The position numbers and the translations under genes are program-made. Positions 49,846-57,317 of a DNA stretch of 57,317 nt are shown one piece after another (position 1 is the stretch's first letter; every line of letters begins with the position of its first letter). Under the pieces are notes generated by a model. The model did no database searches, was not told the DNA's origin, and saw only the letters and a list, made by a program, of their open reading frames with translations. Origin of the DNA: CAKUIA01 sp044433115 (GTDB taxonomy: Bacteria; Verrucomicrobiota; Verrucomicrobiia; Opitutales; Intestinicryptomonadaceae); the NCBI GenBank assembly GCA_044433115.1, contig JAWXTY010000008.1, forward strand, positions 1 through 57,317, given 5' to 3'.

Positions 49846-50751
49846 TTAAATTGCGTCTGTTGCAGCTTCTTCTGATGCTTCTGCTACAGCTTCTGGAGCT
49901 TCAATTACAACTTCGTATGTGTCGCCAACAAATATAGTTTCGGGGATACCTATGTTTTTGTCTGCAACAGAACAAACTGCTGAATTGCCTTGAAGAATAG
50001 TTACAGTAAATTCTGCAATAAAGTTACCTTCGTCCTTAATCTTGAACTTTTGGTTTTGCTTAAAGCCACTTGCTGCACCCTTGTTAACTACGAATAAGTC
50101 ATTGCCTTCGCTAGCCTTTAAGATAGTAACAATTTCGCCTTCAGCAACGTAAACAGGAACTTCTTCTACAACTTCACCTGTAGATGCCATTACCATATTT
50201 TCCATCTTAGCATTCAATTCCTTTTCAACTGCTGCAACTGCCTCAGCCTTTTCTACGTCCTTATGAGCAATTTCTGCTTCTAAAGTTTGGATTTGAGAAT
50301 TTAAGCTAGCAATCAAAGGCTCTGTTTCAGACTTAATCTTAACGATTTCGTTCTTTAGGTCGTCAACTTCAGTTTTTGCACTAGCTACAAATGCTTCTAA
50401 GCCAGAAACTTTTGTATTTAAAGACTTGATTTGCGTGTTCTTGTCAAGGATTTCTTCTTGAGCTTGAACTACTCTATCACGTTCGTCCTTAAGGTCATTT
50501 TCAGTGTTAGCTAAAGTATCCTTAGTTGCCTTTAGAGTGTCTTCAGTCTTTCTTAAAGTAGCCTCAGTTTGACGTTTTTCTTTCAAAATATCTGGAACTT
50601 GAGCAGTTCTCATCTGAAGAGTTTCGCCAGCGATTTCCTTCATATGTTCCATTGATTCTGTGGTTTTACCTTTTGTGTCTACCCAAGCATATACGCAAAA
50701 AGCTGCACCTGCTATAGCGACTAGTCTTAATAATATGGATAATATTTTCAT
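49846..50751 (-). CDS. Membrane-anchored coiled-coil protein with C-terminal beta domain
   Basis: 301 residues. One N-terminal helix (ILLRLVAIAGAAFCVYAWV) and a long coiled coil (about residues 60-190, ATLRKTEDTLKATKDTLANT and similar heptads) lead to a small beta-rich domain (GEIVTILKASEGNDLFVVNK, GAASGFKQNQKFKIKDEGNF). The tail is Ala/Glu-rich. The beta domain resembles the G.V......VV.NLG.N.GV..G..F modules that follow coiled coils in some envelope proteins. It is probably periplasmic and structural. It is 14 bp after pgi. Confidence 0.7.
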   Translation of the reverse strand: MKILSILLRLVAIAGAAFCVYAWVDTKGKTTESMEHMKEIAGETLQMRTAQVPDILKEKRQTEATLRKTEDTLKATKDTLANTENDLKDERDRVVQAQEEILDKNTQIKSLNTKVSGLEAFVASAKTEVDDLKNEIVKIKSETEPLIASLNSQIQTLEAEIAHKDVEKAEAVAAVEKELNAKMENMVMASTGEVVEEVPVYVAEGEIVTILKASEGNDLFVVNKGAASGFKQNQKFKIKDEGNFIAEFTVTILQGNSAVCSVADKNIGIPETIFVGDTYEVVIEAPEAVAEASEEAATDAI

Positions 50752-50765
50752 TGTATTGTAGTGTT

Positions 50766-52340
50766 TTATTTTATTGTAAATTTCTGCTCAAAGCCTGTTC
50801 CTTGAGATATTTTGATACCTCTTGCAACATTAGAAGCTAAATGTAACATCAGTTTAAATACTATTTCTGTATCTTTTTCAAGCCCTAAATTCAAAGAAAT
50901 TTCATCTGCAGTAAATTCGCCTTGATTTTTCTCTAAAAATTCTATCAATTTTTGCTTAATTTCGAGTATAGATCCTGCTGCTTTTTTGCCAGCTTCTACC
51001 CCAGGTTGGTGGTAGGCGTTGATGTTGATTAAATTTGCGTAAATGCTTGTAGTTCTTTCATATAGAGCAATTAAAGCACCGACCGATTTAGGGGAAACAT
51101 TGGGGAGAGTGATAGTCAAATTCTCCCTAGATTTTGCACTTAGAGCCTCTCTAGTACCCAAGAAAAATGCGTGTAAATAATCTCCTGAAGAAATTTTATT
51201 TTCTACCTCAAATCTTTCGCCTTTTCTGTCTTGAAGCACCTCTATAAAGCTTACAAAGAAGTTATCTATGCCATCTCTGAGCTGTTGAACGAAGGCGTGT
51301 TGGTCTGTAGAACCCTTATTTCCGTATACGCTCAAACCCTGTTCTACCACATTTCCATCTAAGTCAAATTCCTTGCCCAAAGACTCCATTATGAGCTGTT
51401 GCAAGTATCTTGAAGCTAAAAGTAATCTATCCTTATAAGGCAAAATAACCATATCCTTTTTGCCCTTGCCATCTGTGCAGTAATACCAAGCCAAGGCAAG
51501 CATAGCAGCTGGATTACACTTCATACACTCTTTTCTAGTAGCAATATCCATCAATTTTGCACCCTCTAAGAATGAGTCTATATCTATGCCTTGCAAAGCT
51601 GCTGGCAACAAGCCAACGCCTGCCAATTCGCTAGTTCTTCCGCCTACCCAATCCCACATAGGGAAAGTAGCCAAAAAGCCTTCTGCGATTGCTATATTAT
51701 ATAAATTACTGCCAGTTCCAGTAGTTGCAACTGCGTGTTTAGCAAAGTTTAAGCCTGCTTGCTTATAAGCATTCATAGCCTCTGTCATAGCATTCTTTGG
51801 CTCTGGAGTAGAGCCAGATTTAGACGCAATTAATACCAAAGTTTTAGATAATGCACCTTCTAACTTATCAAAGATAACATCAAAGCCATCAGGGTCAGTG
51901 TTATCCATAAAGAACACCTTTAGCTTATCTGCCTTAACAGAGCCAAGTGCGTCTGCAACAAATTGAGGACCAAGGGCTGAACCACCTATACCTACACAAA
52001 GCAAATTCTCGAACTTTTCGCCATTTTCTGCAACTATTTCACCCTCGTGTATCTTTTTTGCAAATGCCTTTATATTAGTTACATTAGAAGAAATTTCCTC
52101 TTGCAACTCTGCAGTAGGAGCAAGCTCTGCGTTACGCAACCAATAATGCCCTACCATTCTATTTTCGTCTACATTTGCAATAGAGCCTGCTTCAAGATCC
52201 TTCATCAAAGCAAAAGACTTATCCATCTTTTCCTTCATAGATACAAAGAAATCTTCCTCGAAAGATATTCTGCTAAAATCTAATGAGATATTCAAGCTAT
52301 CTACATTTACGCTATATTTTTTAAACCTGTCCCAGCTCAT
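50766..52340 (-). CDS. pgi: Glucose-6-phosphate isomerase
   Basis: 524 residues. LCVGIGGSALGPQFVADAL, the sugar-phosphate loop IASKSGSTPEPKNAM, the active-site region MWDWVGGRTSELAGVG and GSTDQHAFVQQLRDG are present, with catalytic His in QHAF. It interconverts glucose-6-phosphate and fructose-6-phosphate. A C-terminal extension of about 60 residues (KLIEFLEKNQGEFTADEISL, NLGLEKDTEIVFKLMLHLAS) resembles a winged helix and is longer than in E. coli-type enzymes' core. It is first of the pgi/coiled-coil/lipoprotein group. Confidence 0.93.
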   Translation of the reverse strand: MSWDRFKKYSVNVDSLNISLDFSRISFEEDFFVSMKEKMDKSFALMKDLEAGSIANVDENRMVGHYWLRNAELAPTAELQEEISSNVTNIKAFAKKIHEGEIVAENGEKFENLLCVGIGGSALGPQFVADALGSVKADKLKVFFMDNTDPDGFDVIFDKLEGALSKTLVLIASKSGSTPEPKNAMTEAMNAYKQAGLNFAKHAVATTGTGSNLYNIAIAEGFLATFPMWDWVGGRTSELAGVGLLPAALQGIDIDSFLEGAKLMDIATRKECMKCNPAAMLALAWYYCTDGKGKKDMVILPYKDRLLLASRYLQQLIMESLGKEFDLDGNVVEQGLSVYGNKGSTDQHAFVQQLRDGIDNFFVSFIEVLQDRKGERFEVENKISSGDYLHAFFLGTREALSAKSRENLTITLPNVSPKSVGALIALYERTTSIYANLININAYHQPGVEAGKKAAGSILEIKQKLIEFLEKNQGEFTADEISLNLGLEKDTEIVFKLMLHLASNVARGIKISQGTGFEQKFTIK

Positions 52341-52367
52341 TTTTGTTCCTTGATTGTTGATTGAAAA

Positions 52368-53243
52368 TTATTTTTTATTCCACTTTGCCACAGCATATAA
52401 AGATAGAGGCAACTGCTTTGAATTTTGGGAATTTAAAACAAGTTCGCCTGCTTCAAATTCACTCGCTAAAAGGAAATACTGCTCAAGCATATTCTTTGCC
52501 ATAACGCTAGATGCCTCTATAGAATACATAGTCATAATCACAAATAATGGATTTTTGCTAAGTATATTAGAAGTCGCTTCAAGCAATTCAGCTAACATTT
52601 TGTCGAGCTTCCACAATTCTTTTTTAGGACCTCTACCAAAGGCAGGAGGGTCTAAAATTATTGCGTCATAAGTTTGCCCTCTACGCTCTTGACGCTTAAC
52701 AAACTTTAAAGCGTCGTCTAAAATCCACCTAATAGGCTTATCTTCTAAGTTGCTCAAGGCTTGATTTTGCCTAGCCCAATCTATAGATGGCTTTGAGGCG
52801 TCTACGTGAGTAACCTGATAGCCAGCCTTTGCAGCAACAAGAGTAGCAGCTCCAGTGTATCCAAATAAATTCAAAAGAGTAGCCCCTTCTCTATACGCAT
52901 TTGCGATTTTTTGCCAATGAGGTTCTTGTTCAGGAAATACGCCCAAGTGCTTAGAGCCGTCCATAAACTTCGTTCCAAAAACTATGCCATTATAGTTAAG
53001 CCTTGGGGCGTTTATCTTAGATTTAAACTGCCACCTTGTGTTATTTTTATCTTCGTCAAAGTGCTTAGCCTGAGCTTTATTCCACTCAGAATTAGGCAAA
53101 GATGGAGTCCACCAAGCCTTAGGCTCGCTTCGAATGACAATAACGTCGCCAAACCTTTCGAGCTTTAGCCTATTACCACTATCTAAAAGCTCGTAATCAT
53201 TCCAATTTGAGGACAAAATATCTATAGACTCCACTTTATTCAT
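52368..53243 (-). CDS. Class I SAM-dependent methyltransferase (RlmI/RlmL-like, COG1092 type)
   Basis: 291 residues. The SAM site is LLNLFGYTGAATLVAAKAGY with VTHVDASKPSIDWARQN, and the catalytic motif is ILDPPAFGRGPKKELWKLD. This is the arrangement of rRNA cytosine-5 methyltransferases such as RlmI, but the N-terminal PUA domain is replaced by a short beta region. The target is probably 23S rRNA or another RNA. It lies 27 bp upstream of pgi on the same strand. Confidence 0.82.
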   Translation of the reverse strand: MNKVESIDILSSNWNDYELLDSGNRLKLERFGDVIVIRSEPKAWWTPSLPNSEWNKAQAKHFDEDKNNTRWQFKSKINAPRLNYNGIVFGTKFMDGSKHLGVFPEQEPHWQKIANAYREGATLLNLFGYTGAATLVAAKAGYQVTHVDASKPSIDWARQNQALSNLEDKPIRWILDDALKFVKRQERRGQTYDAIILDPPAFGRGPKKELWKLDKMLAELLEATSNILSKNPLFVIMTMYSIEASSVMAKNMLEQYFLLASEFEAGELVLNSQNSKQLPLSLYAVAKWNKK

Positions 53244-53329
53244 TTATAAGTCAACGCTATAGCAAAGATTATATCAAGTCAAGACTTGAAATTCCATATT
53301 TTTTGTGATTATATAGCGATTAAGAAAAA

Positions 53330-55633
53330 ATGGAACATTATTTATTAAAAGACTTAGCTATAGTAACGGCTTCTGCTGCAATAGCTCATTGTATAGCTAG
53401 ATTACTAAAGATACCTGCACTTTTGGGATATATAGTTGTGGGTATATTGCTATGCCCTGCAGTCCTTGGATTTCTGCACGATGGGCAAAATTTAGAACAA
53501 ATTGGCGAACTTGGCGTTCTCTTTATGATGTTCTTCATTGGCTTAGAATTTAATTTAGATAAGCTCAAAAAGCTCTTTGTGCCAAGTACTATAGCTATGA
53601 TTTTCCAGATTATATCTATGTTAATCTTGGGTATAACTATAGGCGATATATTTGGGCTAAGCTCTATAGAGGGTATATTTTTAGGGGCGACGCTCTCGAT
53701 AAGTTCCACTATTGTGATTATGGAATTGCTTGCAAAGAAAAAGGCAGTGTCGAAAAACTATGGGCAGGTAACTATAGGTATATTGATATTTGAGGACTTA
53801 TTTGCCATATTCTTAATAGTGATGGTTTCTAGCTCTGCTGTAACTGGAGATGGCTCTAATTCCCTTATTTACGACATTTTGCAACGTTGCTTAGTGTTGT
53901 TTAGCTTTGTAATTGCAATATTTATAGTTGGCAAATTCGCCCTAACTTATTTGATTAGAAAGACTACTATATTGCAAAATTCGCAACTTCTAATAATGTT
54001 CATATTCTGCATTATTTTGGGTATAGGCGAGTTGGCACACTTAGCTCAATTATCCCAAGCATTGGGAGCATTTTTGGCAGGCTCTATAATATCAGGAAGC
54101 TCGATTGCAAATAGAGTAGAACACTTGTCGTCGCCTTTCAAGAGTTTATTTGTAGCCCTATTTTTCATATCTTTGGGTACAAAAATCGACCCTATGTTAA
54201 TTGTAGATAATTATAAGATAATCTTGGCTGTAACATTTTCGATGATGATTTTTAGAAGTATTGCAAGCTTTTTGGGTATTGTCTTTGCAGGATATACAGC
54301 TAAAGACGCTTTTATGTCAGCTATAACAAAGTCGCAAATTGGGGAATTTAGCTTCATAGTTGTAGGCATTGGTATTGCAAATAGTGTGATAGATAATAAT
54401 TTGATGTCTATAGTTATGGGCGTGTGCTTTTTGAGTGTGTTTATAAGTGCCATAGTCTCTGACAAAGCATTAGCGATATATAATATATCTAGCAAAATTG
54501 TACCTAATAAAATTTCTTTGCTCTTTAAATTTTACCACAAATCTATAGAAACTTTTAAAAATAGTGCTAAGCAAAAAGTGATTATTAAGAGAATTACAAT
54601 GCCTCTATTTAATATAGCAATATTCATAATTCTCTTTAACGCCTTGATGATATTGAGCTTAGCCTTCTTGAAATATATTAGCTCATTAGAATTTTATAAC
54701 GACTATATTGGCTATGCACTATGGGCTATAGTCGCTAGTATTAGCGTACCATTAGTGCTTGCTATATTAAATAATATAAAAGGCATAACAGAAGTGTTCT
54801 TTTTGATAATTACTAAAAATCGCTCTCTTAAATCAAATACAGCAACAAAGCTAACTAGCGTACTTCGTGGTATATTTTCGCTATTGGTTTCTATGCTCTT
54901 TGGGGCGATATTTTTTGGTATAATATTATACCACTACGAAAGACAAGATGTAGTGTTTTACTATGCTGTATTTACCCTAATCTTAGTAATTCTCTTTGGA
55001 GGCTTCTTCTCTAAAATATACCAAAACTTGCAACATAGCTTCTTGGATATATTAAATAGACACTTGAAAAACGCTAAGGAGTATAGACAAGAAAAGTTCA
55101 TCGAAAGAATAAAATCGCAATACTCTTGGATAGTAAATATACACGAAGTTCATATAGCAGAAGATAGCTTCGCTGCAGGCAAAACTATAGAAATGCTCAA
55201 AATTCGTAGCCAAACTAAATGCGATATTATTGCTATAAAAAGAAGTAGATTTGTAATTTACGACATTGAGCCTAATACGGGAATTTATCCTGATGATTAC
55301 GTGATTTTAAACGGCGATAAACTTGCTATAAAAAAGGCAGAAAGCATTTTAACTAAACACGAAAGTAGCGAAAAGGACGAGGAATTTGAAATGGAAGTAA
55401 ACCTACAACACTTCGAAATCCCTGCAGACTCTAGCCTCATTGGACAAAGCTTAGCTGGGGCAAATATAGCAAAGATGTACGCTGTTAGAATTATGGGTAT
55501 AGAAACTAGCGACAATGCTCGCTTAAAGCCTGAAGCTAATTATACATTCAAAGCCAACGACAAAATTATAACTATGGCAGACCCAGAAAAACTAAAGAGA
55601 TTTCAAGAAAAATACCTGCTCATAGAAGAATAG
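53330..55633 (+). CDS. CPA2-family monovalent cation:proton antiporter with two RCK-C domains
   Basis: 767 residues. About 12 membrane helices form the Kef-type antiporter (LLKIPALLGYIVVGILLCPA, GVLFMMFFIGLEFNLDKL, LGATLSISSTIVIMELL, LSQALGAFLAGSIISGSS). Further hydrophobic helices (residues about 420-580) follow, then two TrkA-C/RCK-C domains (about 605-680 and 685-765, ending KLKRFQEKYLLIEE). No NAD-binding TrkA-N domain is seen between, unlike KefB/KefC. It exchanges K+ or Na+ for protons and may be gated by a nucleotide bound at RCK-C. It is divergent from the methyltransferase gene. Confidence 0.86.
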   Translation: MEHYLLKDLAIVTASAAIAHCIARLLKIPALLGYIVVGILLCPAVLGFLHDGQNLEQIGELGVLFMMFFIGLEFNLDKLKKLFVPSTIAMIFQIISMLILGITIGDIFGLSSIEGIFLGATLSISSTIVIMELLAKKKAVSKNYGQVTIGILIFEDLFAIFLIVMVSSSAVTGDGSNSLIYDILQRCLVLFSFVIAIFIVGKFALTYLIRKTTILQNSQLLIMFIFCIILGIGELAHLAQLSQALGAFLAGSIISGSSIANRVEHLSSPFKSLFVALFFISLGTKIDPMLIVDNYKIILAVTFSMMIFRSIASFLGIVFAGYTAKDAFMSAITKSQIGEFSFIVVGIGIANSVIDNNLMSIVMGVCFLSVFISAIVSDKALAIYNISSKIVPNKISLLFKFYHKSIETFKNSAKQKVIIKRITMPLFNIAIFIILFNALMILSLAFLKYISSLEFYNDYIGYALWAIVASISVPLVLAILNNIKGITEVFFLIITKNRSLKSNTATKLTSVLRGIFSLLVSMLFGAIFFGIILYHYERQDVVFYYAVFTLILVILFGGFFSKIYQNLQHSFLDILNRHLKNAKEYRQEKFIERIKSQYSWIVNIHEVHIAEDSFAAGKTIEMLKIRSQTKCDIIAIKRSRFVIYDIEPNTGIYPDDYVILNGDKLAIKKAESILTKHESSEKDEEFEMEVNLQHFEIPADSSLIGQSLAGANIAKMYAVRIMGIETSDNARLKPEANYTFKANDKIITMADPEKLKRFQEKYLLIEE

Positions 55634-55660
55634 AACTTTTTTTGGGGGCTTGATTAGAAA

Positions 55661-57034
55661 CTACTTTATTGCAAGAGAATCTGAGGCTAAGGCTTTGTAT
55701 TTGCGTTTGAGGTGGGCAAGTACTGTGAAATTGCTAGAATTAGCTGTCTTTGGGGGCTTTATGGAGTACCAACTATGCCCATATCCACTTAGAGCGTCAA
55801 ATTTAACTGAGGCTACTTTCCTCGTTTTATTATAAAGTTCTAGCTCTATATAAGAGTCTTGCTTTGCTGTATAGGCTATTTCAACGAAGAGAAGCCCATC
55901 ATCGATTTTTCGATTTTTATTCAAGAGGTTTATGTTGTCAGCAAAGACGTCGTTGTTGGCGTGGGACTTTTCCGTTAAATCCAAGAGTTTGTAGGCACGC
56001 ACCCAGTCGTAAATGGAGGTATTTTTAGAGTCGTCGCTGAGGTCTTTGTCGCTTGGTAATTCTATCCAAGGGAATGGGTAGGTCTCAAGTACCATCAATA
56101 AGCTCATTGGCTCTGTGAAGTAAAAAGGCTCTTTAGTCGCCTTATTTTGGAATATTATTTCCTTGCCCTGCTCGTTGTTTAGATAGAACTTTGCCTTAGT
56201 TTTGTCTACCCACCAACAGCCATATACATTGAAGTCCTCAGAAGGCTTCTTTGAGTCTGGTCTTTTGAGCTGGAAGCCCTCGGCACGAATGTCGTCTTTA
56301 GGGGCTTTGCCCTCTGTAAACCAATAATGGGCATTGCAATTCATACCATCTGCAAACTTAGAACCACTAAAGTTACCATTTCTGCCCACACACTCTAATA
56401 TATCCAACTCCTGCGAGAAGAAACCTTTTTTAGCCCCCTCAGGCTGCCTGCCCTCAGTGGATACTGCCCCTCGAGTAGATAGCCAAAAGGTGGTAGATAA
56501 AGTAGATTTATTCGCCTTAACTTTGCACTCATAATATCCATAATGTGCGTCTTTGCTCTTAGATACAACAGCAGCACAGCCAACATCATACACTAAATCC
56601 TTGCCATACTTAAATATCTCTTGCTTTTTCTTTAGCTTTGACCCCTTTAAATACAAAAAGCCATCTTTAAGCGACACATTTTCCTTAATAAAAAGCCCAG
56701 GCTCCCTACCAATCCACTCAGGGTGATGATCATACCACTTAGTACCATCTAACTTAGCCCCATCAAACTCGTCCGAAAACTCCTCACTTAAAACCCACCT
56801 CTGCCCAAAAGGCGGCACAGGAATAGAGTCAATCCTCTCCGCCACAGGAAACCCCTTAACAAAGCCCGAAGCCTCAGCCGAAATCAAAGCCCTAGAAACA
56901 CCAACAACACCCTCAGCCGAAATCAAAGCCCTAGAAACACCAACAACACCCTCAGCCGAAGCCTCCTCCTGAGCAAAAACTCCCCCAACAAAGACAAGCC
57001 CCAAGCAAGCCAAAAATACAAAAAACCTCTTCAT
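55661..57034 (-). CDS. Secreted GH16-family glycoside hydrolase
   Basis: 457 residues from the ATG at 57034 (KRFFVFLACLGLVFVGGVFA signal peptide). Two perfect copies of a 13-residue unit around EGVVGVSRALIS follow, encoded by a 39-bp tandem repeat. The GH16 jellyroll has EEFSDEFDGAKLDGTKWYDH at the start and the catalytic E-x-D-x-x-E motif as SQELDILECVG, with GYYECKVKANKSTLSTTFWL before it. A C-terminal beta domain of about 110 residues may bind carbohydrate. Likely substrates are beta-glucans, agar or similar galactans. It is convergent with the antiporter gene and lies alone. Confidence 0.85.
   Translation of the reverse strand: MKRFFVFLACLGLVFVGGVFAQEEASAEGVVGVSRALISAEGVVGVSRALISAEASGFVKGFPVAERIDSIPVPPFGQRWVLSEEFSDEFDGAKLDGTKWYDHHPEWIGREPGLFIKENVSLKDGFLYLKGSKLKKKQEIFKYGKDLVYDVGCAAVVSKSKDAHYGYYECKVKANKSTLSTTFWLSTRGAVSTEGRQPEGAKKGFFSQELDILECVGRNGNFSGSKFADGMNCNAHYWFTEGKAPKDDIRAEGFQLKRPDSKKPSEDFNVYGCWWVDKTKAKFYLNNEQGKEIIFQNKATKEPFYFTEPMSLLMVLETYPFPWIELPSDKDLSDDSKNTSIYDWVRAYKLLDLTEKSHANNDVFADNINLLNKNRKIDDGLLFVEIAYTAKQDSYIELELYNKTRKVASVKFDALSGYGHSWYSIKPPKTANSSNFTVLAHLKRKYKALASDSLAIK
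56872..56960. repeat. 39-bp tandem repeat in the GH16 gene
   Basis: Units 56872-56910 and 56911-56949, beginning CCTCAGCCGAAATCAAAGCC, are identical, and an 11-bp partial third copy follows. The period preserves the frame and adds 13 residues just after the signal peptide. Confidence 0.93.
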
Positions 57035-57107
57035 AGCCCCACAATAAAGCACTCCTACACAAAAGAAAAGCCCTAAATTAAAAACTTTTTCAGCATTTAC
57101 TTTACCT

Positions 57108-57180
57108 GCGAGCTTGCCTTGCCCTGCTACCTTTTCATAAAGTCATTAGCTCTAAAGACCACAGGGCAAGGAAAGCTTGC
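57108..57180. repeat. Imperfect inverted repeat before the tRNA
   Basis: GCGAGCTTGCCTTGCCCTG (57108-57126) matches the complement of 57162-57180 at 17 of 19 positions. The arms lie 35 bp apart in the gap between the GH16 gene and tRNA-Met. Role unknown. Confidence 0.6.
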
Positions 57181-57205
57181 GACCCACAGATTAAACTTAG
57201 GCAAA

Positions 57206-57239
57206 AGAAAAGCCCTAAGTCGTTAAACTTAAGGCTTTT
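57206..57239 (-). terminator. Terminator after tRNA-Met
   Basis: AAAAGCCCTAAG and CTTAAGGCTTTT form an 11-of-12 bp stem. The minus-strand side continues into T-rich sequence, just downstream of the minus-strand tRNA. Confidence 0.55.
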
Positions 57240-57258
57240 GTTGGAAATTTTTTAAATG

Positions 57259-57317
<59 letters not shown>

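Overview
The window is AT-rich bacterial chromosome from a diderm (Gram-negative-type) organism. Outer-membrane and envelope genes support this: an LptD/OstA-like protein, a FadL-type porin, a PpiD-type foldase, lipoboxes and many Sec signal peptides. The core order nusA / infB-rbfA-nrnA-truB-ribF, with scpA, dciA, panD, glmM and pgi scattered among envelope genes, and a twin-arginine GFO/IDH/MocA oxidoreductase, fit the PVC group. Verrucomicrobiota (Opitutae-like, perhaps host- or gut-associated) is my best guess, but it is an inference from gene content without any rRNA. Many genes lack a clear Shine-Dalgarno sequence.

Layout. 1-1243: a mosaic of unrecognised genes and gene ends (accessory DNA). 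1416-4610: an arsenic-resistance operon, arsR-arsC-arsP-like permease-fused arsE/arsF-arsG, apparently for inorganic and aromatic (nitro/amino) arsenicals. 4619-6690: recombination debris (C-terminal remnant of a large serine recombinase), a hairpin-rich non-coding stretch and a tyrosine recombinase carrying a 48-bp in-frame tandem duplication. 6689-6881: a perfect 18-bp inverted repeat bracketing a 157-bp segment between the recombinase and the next operon, with a promoter-like sequence at its right edge. 7021-16051: nine same-strand genes, many overlapping: a lipoprotein, five exported proteins (one FlgT/CsgG-like, one ending in TPRs), a transmembrane Ser/Thr kinase, an ECF-type sigma factor and a small acidic protein. 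I know no described system with this composition, and it is the best candidate for something new. 16089-24264: housekeeping on the minus strand (exported thioredoxin, ribF, truB, nrnA, rbfA, infB, nusA). 24456-38734: SGNH hydrolase, MocA-like oxidoreductase, SDR, FadL porin, PpiD-like and FKBP-type folding factors, LptD-like protein, scpA, glmM and a TPR protein. 39174-46759, minus strand: topoisomerase III, class-V aminotransferase, panD, recQ, thyA. 47067-49479: tRNA-Lys and a plus-strand set (ExbD-like secreted protein, LysM protein, Nudix hydrolase, DciA-like protein). 49624-53243, minus: lipoprotein, coiled-coil membrane protein, pgi, SAM methyltransferase. 53330-57034: cation:proton antiporter and a GH16 glycosidase. 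The window ends in a partial tRNA-Met.

Between 25 and 47.5 kb lies a dispersed family of MITE-like, nearly palindromic elements: nine recognisable copies plus two fragments, most about 170-280 bp, with termini related to GGTGAGTTCTAAAAATTAG and its reverse complement. Four copies sit 1-13 bp upstream of a start codon (lptD, thyA, glmM and the ExbD-like gene), so they must shape the leaders of essential genes. One copy appears to have cut off the 3' end of recQ. None is seen in the first 25 kb, where the ars and kinase/sigma operons lie.
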